Shown here piece after piece: positions 34,809 to 42,939 of a stretch of DNA of 54,609 nt. Below the pieces are notes generated by a model, which had not been told where the DNA came from, did no database searches, and was given only the letters and a program-made list of their open reading frames with translations. This DNA is from Myxococcales bacterium (GTDB lineage Bacteria; Myxococcota_A; Polyangia; Nannocystales; Nannocystaceae), in NCBI GenBank assembly GCA_014240065.1, contig JAAZXR010000030.1, positions 1-54,609 of the forward strand. Direction: 5' to 3'. Position numbers and translations under genes: made by a program. Positions within the stretch are counted from its first letter, which is position 1. The number at the start of each line of letters is the position of its first letter.

Positions 34809-35747
34809 ATGAAGCAGCACAGCGCAGCAGATTTGAGGGCGGAGACCACGGAGCTACTCCGCCAGGTGCGCTTGATCGAGTTGCAGACGGCGCGGCTGGT
34901 GGATCAACACCTCGCAGGCTCGTACCAGTCCGTGTTTAAGGGCCAAGGGATCGCCTTCGCAGAGGTGCGAGCCTACGAACCGGGCGACGACGTGCGGGCG
35001 ATCGACTGGAACGTCACGGCGCGTACGGGCGCGCCGCACATCAAGCAGTTCACGGAGGAGCGCGAGCTCACGGTCATGCTGCTGGTGGACATGTCTGGCT
35101 CGCTCGACCTGGGGACCCGCGGGTTCACGAAGCGCCAGCTCGTGGCGCGCCTCGTGGCGACGTTCGCGTTCTCAGCCATTCGCAACAACGACAGGGTGGG
35201 GTTGATCGGCTACACAGACGAGGTCGAGCTCTTCGTGCCGCCTCGCAGCGGCCGCAAGCACGTGCTGGCGGTGATCTCTCGGATCCTCGGTCATCGCCCC
35301 GCGAGCCGGCGCACGCGCCACGAGGTCGGCTTGGAGTACCTCGCTCGCATGGGCAGAAGCCACGCGGTCGTCACGCTGATCTCCGACTTTGTGGACGCGC
35401 TCCCCGAAGGTGGAGACGGGCGGTTTGAGCGCGCGCTCAAGCTCGTGCGACGGCGCAATGACCTCATCCCCGTGCGAGTCGAGGATCCGATGGACCTGGA
35501 GTTGCCGGCGCTCGGGCTCGTGGCGCCGGAGGATTTGGAGTTGCTCGGGGTCGTGTCGTCTGGCGCGATCGACCTGAGCCCGCGGCGCGCGGCGCGGTTT
35601 CGGGAGGCGGCGAGCGTTGAGCGCGATCGTTTTGACCGGCTCATGGCGCGGTTGCGCCTCGAGACCATGAGCGTGACGTGCGGCGAGTCGTGGCAAGAGC
35701 CCATGGTGCGTTTCTTTGAGCGTCGGGCGCGGAGGATGCGGCGATGA
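34809..35747 (+). CDS. DUF58 protein with degenerate VWA fold
   Basis: This gene encodes 312 residues from the ATG at 34809. The DUF58 signature YEPGDDVRAIDWNVTARTG is at about 55-75, and a metal-site-like LVDMSGSL (DxSxS) lies in the following VWA-like domain. A basic C-terminal tail (RFFERRARRMRR) follows. There is no export signal, so it is cytoplasmic or peripheral to the membrane. In MoxR operons it is the usual second gene and is assumed to be a MoxR partner. Its stop overlaps the next start by four bases (ATGA). Confidence 0.92.
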   Translation: MKQHSAADLRAETTELLRQVRLIELQTARLVDQHLAGSYQSVFKGQGIAFAEVRAYEPGDDVRAIDWNVTARTGAPHIKQFTEERELTVMLLVDMSGSLDLGTRGFTKRQLVARLVATFAFSAIRNNDRVGLIGYTDEVELFVPPRSGRKHVLAVISRILGHRPASRRTRHEVGLEYLARMGRSHAVVTLISDFVDALPEGGDGRFERALKLVRRRNDLIPVRVEDPMDLELPALGLVAPEDLELLGVVSSGAIDLSPRRAARFREAASVERDRFDRLMARLRLETMSVTCGESWQEPMVRFFERRARRMRR

Positions 35748-36856
35748 GGCGGTCAATGACGTGGGTGCGGCGGCCGTGGGTGGTCGGCGCGTGCGCGGTG
35801 GCGGCGGGGCTCGCGGTGCGCCCTGCGCTCGCCCAATCTCCTCCGGGCGCGGCCCCGGATCCGGCGCCGGCGGCCTCAGGTTCGGTGCGGGGGACCGATG
35901 CCGACCCCGCGCCCGTCGCGGGCGACATCGCCGTGAGCGGGCGGATCTCCCCTGACCCCTCTCGGATCGGTGACGTGCTGCGCTACGAGGTGACCGCGGT
36001 CTACCCGGCGGGGTTGACGATCAACCTCCCGATCGGGATTGAACTCGCGGGTGTGGAGATCGTTGGGGTCGATGAGTCGCCGGCGGTGCCCACAGGAGAC
36101 GGGTTTCGCAAGGTCTTCACCTTTGAGCTGCAGCGCTTTGAGATCGGGGATGGGACCATCCCCGCCTTTGAGCTGACGGCGGTGACTCCGGACGGCGAGG
36201 TGAGCACTGTGCAGGTCCCGGCGAGCAAGTTCGTCGTCGACTCGCTCACGATCAACGAGGCGTCGCCGGAGCGCCGGGGCGAGGAGCGCCCGCTCTCCCC
36301 TGATTTTCCAAACGAGGCGGTGGAGTGGGTCGTGTATGGGCTCTTGTTCGGCGTCTTGTTGGCCGCGCTGATCTGGTGGCTGTTTCGAAGGTTCTTCGCG
36401 CGTCCGCCGGCCGCGGTGCTCGTGCCGGTCATCCCCCCCGACGAGATCGCGCTTGAGGCGCTCGACGCGTTGGAAGAGCGCGGGCCATCCATGCTCGAGC
36501 GCGGCGAGTCAGCGCCCTACTACCTCGACTTGACCGACATCACCAAGGCATACCTACAAGGACGGTTCGACATCGCGGCCATGGACAGGACGACCGACGA
36601 ATTGAGGGAGGTGCTCGTGCGCGGCGGCGCGAGCCTCGGGCCGCTCTCGGCGTCCGACGTGTTGGCGTTTCTCGATCGCTCCGACCTCATCAAGTTCGCG
36701 CGGGTGTCGCCCTCGCCCGACGAGGCGCGCGACGATCTAGACTCGGTCCGCGAGCTCGTCGCGCGCGCAGAGGCGGCGTTGCGAGCGGCCAAGGCGGCGG
36801 AGGCCAAGGCACAAGAGAGCCGACCGTCTGAGCCGGCCCGGGAGGGGTCCGTATGA
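35744..36856 (+). CDS. Bat-operon membrane protein with BatD-like N-terminal domain
   Basis: This 370-residue protein has a signal peptide (MRRSMTWVRRPWVVGACAVA, cleaved near ALA), an Ala/Pro linker and an extracytoplasmic Ig-like domain (about 65-170, ISPDPSRIGDVLRYEVTAVY) resembling part of BatD. One membrane helix is at about 197-218 (WVVYGLLFGVLLAALIWWLF). The cytoplasmic domain of about 140 residues is helical and Ala-rich at the end. It corresponds in position to the DUF4381-type gene often found between DUF58 and BatA. It is coupled to both neighbours by four-base overlaps (ATGA). Confidence 0.82.
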   Translation: MRRSMTWVRRPWVVGACAVAAGLAVRPALAQSPPGAAPDPAPAASGSVRGTDADPAPVAGDIAVSGRISPDPSRIGDVLRYEVTAVYPAGLTINLPIGIELAGVEIVGVDESPAVPTGDGFRKVFTFELQRFEIGDGTIPAFELTAVTPDGEVSTVQVPASKFVVDSLTINEASPERRGEERPLSPDFPNEAVEWVVYGLLFGVLLAALIWWLFRRFFARPPAAVLVPVIPPDEIALEALDALEERGPSMLERGESAPYYLDLTDITKAYLQGRFDIAAMDRTTDELREVLVRGGASLGPLSASDVLAFLDRSDLIKFARVSPSPDEARDDLDSVRELVARAEAALRAAKAAEAKAQESRPSEPAREGSV

Positions 36857-37893
36857 TCCGAGGTCCAGTGAGCACGGCGCTTCAGGCCCTCGCGCTGCTG
36901 GCGGTGGTCGCGGGGCTCGGTGCCGTCATCGTCGGGGAACAGCTCCGCTATGTGGAGCTGCGGCAGCCGCTGTGGTTATTCGCGGGGCTCGCCCCGATGC
37001 TCGCGCCCTTCGCTCGGAGCTTGATGGAGGCGCGGCCGCCGAGTCTCCGGATGGCTCGAACACGCACGCTCTCGCGGCTCGGGCGGGGCGCGGCGGGGAG
37101 GCTCGCTGGATTTCCGGACGCGTTGAGGATCGCGGCGGGTGTGCTCTTGGCGGTGGCGCTCGCCCGGCCGCAGTCGGCGCGGCTGCTTGACAGCGTCGAG
37201 CACGAGGGCATCGACATCGCCATGGTCCTCGACATGTCCGAGTCCATGGAGATCCAAGACCTGACGCCGAATCGCCTGGAGGCCGCGAAGCTGGTGCTCG
37301 ATGATTTCATTCAGCGGCGCCGCAAGGACCGCATCGCGCTGGTCGCGTTCGGAGCGACCGCGTCGACGGTCTCGCCGCTCACCCTCGATCACGACGTCCT
37401 GCGCGCGCTGGTCCGGCGCATGAGGCTTCGGGTGATCGACGGTACGCGGACCGCCATCGGCGCTGGCCTCGGCGTGGCGCTGAATCGGTTGGACGAATCA
37501 GAGGCGGAGAGTCGCGTGATCGTGCTGTTGACCGACGGGGTTCATAACGCGGGGGGCGTCGATCCCGACACGGTGGCACAAGAGGCGGCCAAGCGAGATG
37601 TACGGATCTACACCGTATTGGTAGGACAGCACGAGGCGGGCGGCGGCGCGGGGGGCGTGGACCCGGCGCAGCTTGAGCGGATCGCCGGGGTGACGGGCGG
37701 CTACGCTTATACGGCGGTTGATCGCGACGCGCTCACGAGTTCTTTTCAAGACCTACTGGACAAGCTGGAGCGGTCGGCCATCGAGAGCAGCTCGGTGCGC
37801 TCCGAGCTGTTCCAGTGGCTCTTGTTCCCGGCGCTGCTGTTCCTGCTGCTTGATCTCGTGCTTCGAAATACCCGCCTGCGGAGGTTCCCGTGA
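36853..37893 (+). CDS. batA: BatA-type VWA-domain membrane protein
   Basis: This 346-residue protein has two N-terminal membrane segments (about 8-30 and 85-105), then a VWA domain with an intact metal site (MVLDMSESM, a conserved Thr in DGTRTAIGAGLG and VIVLLTDGVHN). A C-terminal membrane helix (LFQWLLFPALLFLLLDLVL) follows. The VWA domain therefore faces the periplasm between the membrane helices, as in BatA. It is thought to interact with MoxR and with BatB to maintain the envelope under stress. Its stop overlaps batB (TGATG). Confidence 0.9.
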   Translation: MIRGPVSTALQALALLAVVAGLGAVIVGEQLRYVELRQPLWLFAGLAPMLAPFARSLMEARPPSLRMARTRTLSRLGRGAAGRLAGFPDALRIAAGVLLAVALARPQSARLLDSVEHEGIDIAMVLDMSESMEIQDLTPNRLEAAKLVLDDFIQRRRKDRIALVAFGATASTVSPLTLDHDVLRALVRRMRLRVIDGTRTAIGAGLGVALNRLDESEAESRVIVLLTDGVHNAGGVDPDTVAQEAAKRDVRIYTVLVGQHEAGGGAGGVDPAQLERIAGVTGGYAYTAVDRDALTSSFQDLLDKLERSAIESSSVRSELFQWLLFPALLFLLLDLVLRNTRLRRFP

Positions 37894-39005
37894 TGGTCGC
37901 GCGTGAGGCGGCGGTGCTGGGGGGGCTGCCGGAGGCAGCGGCGAGCGTGAGCTTCTACGAGGACGCGATTTTTGCCCACGCCCACTACTGGTGGTTGTTG
38001 CTGTGTCTCCCCGTCGCGATCTTCGCGGTGGGATGGGGGAGCAGGCAGCGCGCTCGAGCGATGAGTGCGCTCGGAGAGGAGCGCCTCGTTCGCCGGTTGA
38101 CGGGCTCGGTGAGCAACACCCGGCGGACCCTCACCACGGTCTTCGTCTTGCTGGCGATGTTCTTCACCTGCGTCGGGTTGCTGCGGATGCAATACGGTGG
38201 GGTGGCAGAGGTCGTCCCCACGCGCGGCTTGGACATGGTCGTGGCCGTGGATTACAGCAAATCGATGCTCGCCCAAGACGTGTATCCGAGCCGGAGCGAG
38301 CGGCTCGAAGCGGAGCTCACGCGTTTTTTCGAAGACGCGGAACGCCGAGGTGACAGGGTGGGGCTCGTCGTGTTCGCGGGGGCGCCGCGTGGCCTGCCGC
38401 TCACCAAGGACACGAGGATCCCCCGGCTCTATCTGCAACGGGCCGATCCGCGAACGGAGAATCCAGGTGGGACCTCTCTCGGTCCCGCCCTGACGCTCGC
38501 GCTGACATTCTTGAGCGAGGCGCGCGTGGAGGCGGGCAATACTCAGGGCGGCGCCGAGGCCGACCAGGTGGTCATCTTGCTCACGGACGGGGAGGACACC
38601 GGGAGTCGCCCGCTGGAGGTGGCCGCGGAGGCCGCGAGGCTCGGGGTGCGCGTGTACACCGTCGGCATCGGCTCGCGCGTGGGTGAGCCCATCCAAAAGT
38701 TCGACGCCGAGGGGAAGCCAGACGGCTACCAAGTGGATGAGGCGGGCGATGTGGTGATGACCCGCCTCGACGAGGAGACGCTGCGAGCGATCGCGAAGGC
38801 CACGGACGGCGCGTATGTCCACGTGGGCAGCGAGAACTTCGGCCTCGACGAGGTGCGGGCGTTGATGGCGGGGCTCACTCGCGCCCAGCGCGAAGAGACG
38901 GTACAAATCCACCGCGAGGAGGGATTCCCGTTGTTCGTGCTGCCCGCGTTTATTCTACTCACAGCCGGCCTGTCGGTGCCGCATCGGAGGAGGTCGGTCT
39001 CGTGA
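37893..39005 (+). CDS. batB: BatB-type VWA-domain membrane protein
   Basis: This gene encodes 370 residues from the ATG at 37893; a GTG immediately before it gives one residue more. Two membrane segments (YWWLLLCLPVAIFAVGW and TLTTVFVLLAMFFTCVGLLR) precede a VWA domain with VVAVDYSKSM (DxSxS), GGTSLGPALTLAL and VVILLTDGEDTG, so the metal site is intact. A C-terminal hydrophobic segment (FPLFVLPAFILLTAGL) closes the domain. Batch membership follows from the tight overlaps on both sides. It is the second VWA partner, probably paired with BatA. Confidence 0.9.
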   Translation: MVAREAAVLGGLPEAAASVSFYEDAIFAHAHYWWLLLCLPVAIFAVGWGSRQRARAMSALGEERLVRRLTGSVSNTRRTLTTVFVLLAMFFTCVGLLRMQYGGVAEVVPTRGLDMVVAVDYSKSMLAQDVYPSRSERLEAELTRFFEDAERRGDRVGLVVFAGAPRGLPLTKDTRIPRLYLQRADPRTENPGGTSLGPALTLALTFLSEARVEAGNTQGGAEADQVVILLTDGEDTGSRPLEVAAEAARLGVRVYTVGIGSRVGEPIQKFDAEGKPDGYQVDEAGDVVMTRLDEETLRAIAKATDGAYVHVGSENFGLDEVRALMAGLTRAQREETVQIHREEGFPLFVLPAFILLTAGLSVPHRRRSVS

Positions 39006-39739
39006 GGTCGCAAGTTTGTGGGCTGCTGCTCGCCACGGGTGGATGGTTGGCGCAGACCTTCGCCGCCCCGGACGGTGACCTTGAAGATGCGATCGCGGCC
39101 TATGATGCCGGAGACTCCGACGCCGCGATGACGTCGCTGGAGCTTGCGCGCGAACGTCGTGGAGATCGTCCGGTGATCGCTTTTGATGAGGGGTTGTTCT
39201 TGCTGGCCAAGGGCGAGGATGAGCGCGCGACCTCGGCCTTTGAGTCGGCCTCTGAGTCCGACGATCCTGATATCCGAGGTGCGGCGTACTACGAGCTTGG
39301 GAATATCGCCTTCGACGGGGAGCAGTGGGACGCGGCGATCGCCTCGTACGTCCAGAGCCTCCGGGCACGCCCGGAACACGAGCCTTCGAAGTGGAATCTT
39401 GAGCTCGCGCTCGCTCGAAAAGAAGAGCAGGAAAAAGAAGAGCAGGAAAAAGAAGAGCAGGAGCAAGACGGCGACCAGGAGCAAGACGGCGACCAGGAGC
39501 AAGACGACCAGGAGCAAGACGAACAGGAGCAAGACGAACAGGAGCAAGACGGCGAGCCCGAACAAGACGGTGAGCCCGAAGACTCGGACCAAGGCGCTGC
39601 CGGGGAGCCGCCGGCGCCCGAGCCCGTGGAGATGGACGAGGCGGATCTCAAGGAAACGCTCGAGCAGCTCGACAACTTCGACGATTTCTCGTTCGGTCGC
39701 GGTCGCGGTCGCGGCCGAAAGGTGGAAAAGGACTGGTGA
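39002..39739 (+). CDS. batC: BatC-type TPR protein with long acidic low-complexity tail
   Basis: This gene encodes 245 residues from a GTG at 39002 overlapping the batB stop (GTGA). A signal peptide (MRSQVCGLLLATGGWLAQTF) is followed by two to three TPR units (AIAAYDAGDSDAAMTSLELA, AAYYELGNIAFDGEQWDAAI). About 140-200 is a Glu/Gln/Asp repeat tail (EEQEKEEQEKEEQEQDGDQE). A Leu-rich helix follows, then FGRGRGRGRKVEKDW, an unusual Arg-Gly end. It is the TPR subunit of the Bat system, probably a periplasmic scaffold. Confidence 0.88.
   Translation: MRSQVCGLLLATGGWLAQTFAAPDGDLEDAIAAYDAGDSDAAMTSLELARERRGDRPVIAFDEGLFLLAKGEDERATSAFESASESDDPDIRGAAYYELGNIAFDGEQWDAAIASYVQSLRARPEHEPSKWNLELALARKEEQEKEEQEKEEQEQDGDQEQDGDQEQDDQEQDEQEQDEQEQDGEPEQDGEPEDSDQGAAGEPPAPEPVEMDEADLKETLEQLDNFDDFSFGRGRGRGRKVEKDW
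39421..39585. repeat. Glu/Gln/Asp-encoding tandem repeats in batC
   Basis: 15- to 18-base units built on GAAGAGCAGGAAAAA and GAGCAAGACGGC encode EEQEK and EQDGD repeats. The stretch is A-rich compared with the surrounding GC-rich DNA and stays in frame. Confidence 0.85.
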
Positions 39740-41616
39740 GAGCGTCGCGCCGGCGGTGGATCGTGGGCGTGGGGGGGGCGAGCGTCGCCGCGGCGGCCGG
39801 GCTCTCGCCCCGCGAGGCGCGCGCGGCGGCGCCGGAGGTCCGCGTACGGGTCGAGCGCCGCACCGTCGAAGTGGGGCGGCCGTTCTCTGTCGAGGTTGAG
39901 GTCAAGTCCGATGATCGAGGACGGGTCCAAGATCCGGGCGATCCCATCATGCCGGATCTCCCGGGGCTTCGGATCTCATTTCGCAGCTCCGGGATGAGCC
40001 GCTCGATGTCGTACCGCAACGGCTTGATGAGCTCGGAGACGACGCGCACCTTCGTATACAACGTGACGGCGCTGCGACCGGGCGTGTATCCGCTCAAGGT
40101 AGGTGTGGATGATGGTGGCAAGGTGCTGTTCGCGAAGGAGGTCCCGAGCGTGACTGCGGAGGGCGCAGCGATGCCAACCGCAACGGCCGCAGCAGGGGTG
40201 CAGGGGTCCAGGGGACAGACGCCATCGGTGGGGGGGCAGGCCCCATCGAAGGAGCGCTTGGGTCAAGAGGTCTTCACCCAGCTTGTGGCGAACAAACGGC
40301 GCGCGTACGTGGGGGAAGCCATCACAGTTCAGTGGGAGGTGTGGCAGCGCGTCACCGCAAATATCGAGGTCGACATGTTGCCGGTGTTCAAGGATTTTTA
40401 CACCATCGAACTCAGCGCTGGGGAAGCGCTTGAACAGTTTGTTGGCGGCCGTCAATGGCGTGTCCACCCGGCGGTCCGGAGGATCTTGTTCCCTCAAAAG
40501 TCTGGGATCTTGGAGATCGGCGGTGGCAGCCTCACCGTCGCACCGACCGCCGGGTTTGGTCTGTTCAGCCGCCCGCGAGGGCGTGCCTTCGCTGTCCGCG
40601 GGGAGCCCGTGAAGATCGAGGTGCTCCCACTCCCGGCGACCGATCAACCCCCGGGTTTCTCGGCGAACAACGTGGGGAGCTACTCCTTGTCCGTGGAGAT
40701 CGATCGAACGGATGTGGAGGAGGGGGAGGCGCTCACGGCGACGTTCACCATCGCTGGAGATGGGAACTTGAAGGTCTTCGATCCTGGGGAGTGGCCCACG
40801 CCTAAGGGGATGCGGAGCTACCCGCCAAAGGAGAAGTTCGAGCAGCGGATTCGCGACGGGAGGGTCTACGGAGTGCGTGAGTTCGAGGTGCTGTATGTGG
40901 CCGACAAGGCCGGCGCCGCCGCGCTTCCGGTGAAGAAGATCCACTTCTTTGACCCGGAGAGGGAGAGGTACGTTGTCAGTGAGAGCGCGCGCACGCTGAT
41001 CACTGTGCGTCCTCGCGCCGCGGACGGGCCCGCGCGCGATGCGGCGGACCCGCGGGAGGCCGAGCGATCCGTCGAGGCGACCAACACGAACGGCGCGGAG
41101 GATCAGGCCGGCGAGCTGTCGTCAGTGCTCGGTACGTCGTCGCTCCAGCGCGGGGAGGAGCGAAGGGCGTGGCTGACAGACAAGCGCTGGAAACGTGGGA
41201 TGCTGTTGGCGCCGGGCGTGGGCATCGCCGCGCTCTCGATCGCCGCGATGGGCCGTCGCATGCGCCCGAGCGAGCGGAAGCTTGAGGCTCGGCGCCACCG
41301 CGGTCAGGCGCGGCGCCTGCTGACGAGGGCGCGAGCCGGAGTCGAGAGCGGCGTGGACTTTGAGGCGAGCCTCGGCGCCCTGGTGCAAGCCGCGGCGGTT
41401 CGTAAGGCCGGCGACGACGCGGTAGGGTTGGAGCGCGGTCGGTTGCTCGAGGCCCTGCGAGGGGCGGGATGCCCCGACACCGAGGTGGCGCTGGTCGGGG
41501 CGACGCTCGATGCATGCGACGCCGCCCGCTTTGGCGCGGTCGCCCGAGATCCAGCGGATCGACGGCGCCTGCTCTCTGACGTGGAGGCGTTGCTCGCCAG
41601 CTGGGGGGTGGTGTGA
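39736..41616 (+). CDS. batD: BatD-type membrane protein
   Basis: This gene encodes 626 residues from a GTG at 39736 overlapping the batC stop. A Tat-like or Sec signal (MRASRRRWIVGVGGASVAAA) is followed by repeated Ig-like extracytoplasmic domains (VRVRVERRTVEVGRPFSVEV, TTRTFVYNVTALRPGVYPLK, SYSLSVEIDRTDVEEGEALT), the known BatD architecture. A membrane helix is near 485-505 (MLLAPGVGIAALSIAAMG), and a 110-residue cytoplasmic domain follows. BatD is thought to organise the VWA subunits at the membrane. Confidence 0.9.
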   Translation: MRASRRRWIVGVGGASVAAAAGLSPREARAAAPEVRVRVERRTVEVGRPFSVEVEVKSDDRGRVQDPGDPIMPDLPGLRISFRSSGMSRSMSYRNGLMSSETTRTFVYNVTALRPGVYPLKVGVDDGGKVLFAKEVPSVTAEGAAMPTATAAAGVQGSRGQTPSVGGQAPSKERLGQEVFTQLVANKRRAYVGEAITVQWEVWQRVTANIEVDMLPVFKDFYTIELSAGEALEQFVGGRQWRVHPAVRRILFPQKSGILEIGGGSLTVAPTAGFGLFSRPRGRAFAVRGEPVKIEVLPLPATDQPPGFSANNVGSYSLSVEIDRTDVEEGEALTATFTIAGDGNLKVFDPGEWPTPKGMRSYPPKEKFEQRIRDGRVYGVREFEVLYVADKAGAAALPVKKIHFFDPERERYVVSESARTLITVRPRAADGPARDAADPREAERSVEATNTNGAEDQAGELSSVLGTSSLQRGEERRAWLTDKRWKRGMLLAPGVGIAALSIAAMGRRMRPSERKLEARRHRGQARRLLTRARAGVESGVDFEASLGALVQAAAVRKAGDDAVGLERGRLLEALRGAGCPDTEVALVGATLDACDAARFGAVARDPADRRRLLSDVEALLASWGVV

Positions 41617-42440
41617 GGCGTGGGGGTGTGAGGCGTGGCGCAGCAGCGCTCGCGCGTGGCGGTCGTCGACGGCTGGTGTCGGGCGCGGTGCTGGTCGCGA
41701 CGCTGTGCGGGTCCTCCAACGCGTGGTCGGACGTGGTTGACTCGGCCTACGAGGCGGGGGGAGAGGCGGCGGTGTTGGGGCACTGGTCCAAGGCCGTCAC
41801 GCACTACGAGCGCGCGCGGTCGCTGCTGGTGTCGCCGAGCGCCTCGCTCGAGTATGATTTGGGCACCGCCTACGCCCACACGGATGAGCTCGGCCCCGCG
41901 ATCTTCCATCTTCGCGCGGCGCTTCGACTCGCGGAGCGTGAGCGCGTGCGCGAGGCGGCCCGGCGCAACCTCTCGGTCACCATGCGGCGGGTTTCGTTGC
42001 GTGCCGAGACGAGCGGCGCGCGGGTCTCTACGTACGAGGATTGGCAGAGCAGGGCGCGCAGGCTCTTGCAGAGCGGGGCTGCGGGGTGGATGAGTTTGTT
42101 GGCGGGTGTCTACCTCGCCGGGCTCGCCTGCGTGCGCGTCGCCGCGCCCGCGGCGATGAGGAGGTTTCGTTCGGTCTTGCTCACGCTCGGTGTCATCTGC
42201 GCGTGTCTATTCGTGGGGCTCGGGCTCATGAGGGTCGTCGCGTTGGGGGCGGCTGCGGAAGCCGTCGTCTCGGAGGAGCACGTCGCCGTTCGCGAAGGGG
42301 CGGGGCATCATCACGCGACGGCATTTCATGTGGAGGGAGGCTCGGTCGTTCATCTCAAGGACGCCGCTCCCGGATGGCGGCGCGTCCGCCTCGACGATGG
42401 TCTCGAAGGCTGGATCTCCGAGCGCGCGCTCCTTTTTTGA
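41613..42440 (+). CDS. BatE-type TPR/SH3 membrane protein
   Basis: This gene encodes 275 residues from a GTG at 41613 (GTGA overlap with batD). A signal peptide (about 20-40) is followed by TPR-type helices (EAAVLGHWSKAVTHYERARS, SLEYDLGTAYAHTDELGPAI), two membrane helices at about 155-175 and 185-205, and a C-terminal bacterial SH3 domain (about 215-275, EEHVAVREGAGHHHATAFHV, DGLEGWISERALLF). TPR plus SH3 is the layout of BatE, though similarity is by architecture only. It closes the operon. Confidence 0.83.
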   Translation: MRRGGVRRGAAALARGGRRRLVSGAVLVATLCGSSNAWSDVVDSAYEAGGEAAVLGHWSKAVTHYERARSLLVSPSASLEYDLGTAYAHTDELGPAIFHLRAALRLAERERVREAARRNLSVTMRRVSLRAETSGARVSTYEDWQSRARRLLQSGAAGWMSLLAGVYLAGLACVRVAAPAAMRRFRSVLLTLGVICACLFVGLGLMRVVALGAAAEAVVSEEHVAVREGAGHHHATAFHVEGGSVVHLKDAAPGWRRVRLDDGLEGWISERALLF

Positions 42441-42495
42441 GGGGTCGTCGCTCCGTGCGCACCTGGGTTAATTGCGGGAGAGATCTCCGTGAATT

Positions 42496-42520
42496 TGATG
42501 TAGGAAACCTGCCTACATCA
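42496..42520. promoter_or_regulatory. Perfect inverted repeat, candidate operator
   Basis: TGATGTAGG and CCTACATCA form a perfect 9-bp palindrome with a 7-base centre, 38 bases before the start of the gene at 42558 and 56 bases after the Bat operon. No U-tract follows on either side, so an operator is more likely than a terminator. Confidence 0.5.
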
Positions 42521-42557
42521 TCCGAAGAGGGGCAAAGAGCCCTGTAAAAAGACCGTA

Positions 42558-42899
42558 GTGGGCGGCAAGTCGTTTCGCGCGTGGCAGACCGTGTCCGACC
42601 AGAGTAGATTTGAGTTCGTGCTGGCAGTCGTCGCACAAAAGATTCGCGGGACCCGCCCGGGCCCGTCATCCACCGTAGGCCGAGTCTACGAGGGCTTCTT
42701 ATTGTCGGAGCCGGTGGTTGGTCGTGGGATGGTGTTGTTTCGAGACCCGAACGGACGCCGGATGGTGACGACCTCCGTTCGTAGAATCCTCGCGGCTTCG
42801 GACGACGGCGTGCTCTACGTGGAGACCGAGAACAGCGTCTACCGCATCATGATGAACGAGGCCACGGCGGCAGCCCCCTCGCGTTCGTCGGCGGGCTGA
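42558..42899 (+). CDS. Small protein of unknown function
   Basis: This gene encodes 113 residues from a GTG at 42558; GTG codons at 42581-42618 could also serve. The core (about 15-100) has RFEFVLAVVAQKIRG, GRVYEGFLLSEPVVGRGMVL, FRDPNGRRMVTTSVRRILAA and VLYVETENSVYRIMM. The latter half reads as five strands with a conserved-looking turn, like a small barrel. It has no membrane segment. It lies behind the 42496 palindrome and is convergent with the RlmI-like gene. I recognise no family. Confidence 0.6.
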   Translation: MGGKSFRAWQTVSDQSRFEFVLAVVAQKIRGTRPGPSSTVGRVYEGFLLSEPVVGRGMVLFRDPNGRRMVTTSVRRILAASDDGVLYVETENSVYRIMMNEATAAAPSRSSAG

Positions 42900-42939
42900 G
42901 TGTCGTGGTCGACGTCGAGCGGTGGTGACCGACGGGTGA

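Noticed and set aside
42425-42440. GAGCGCGCTC followed by six T at the end of the Bat operon
   Set aside because: The stem is only three pairs with a four-base loop and the T-run is inside the last codons; too weak for a terminator.
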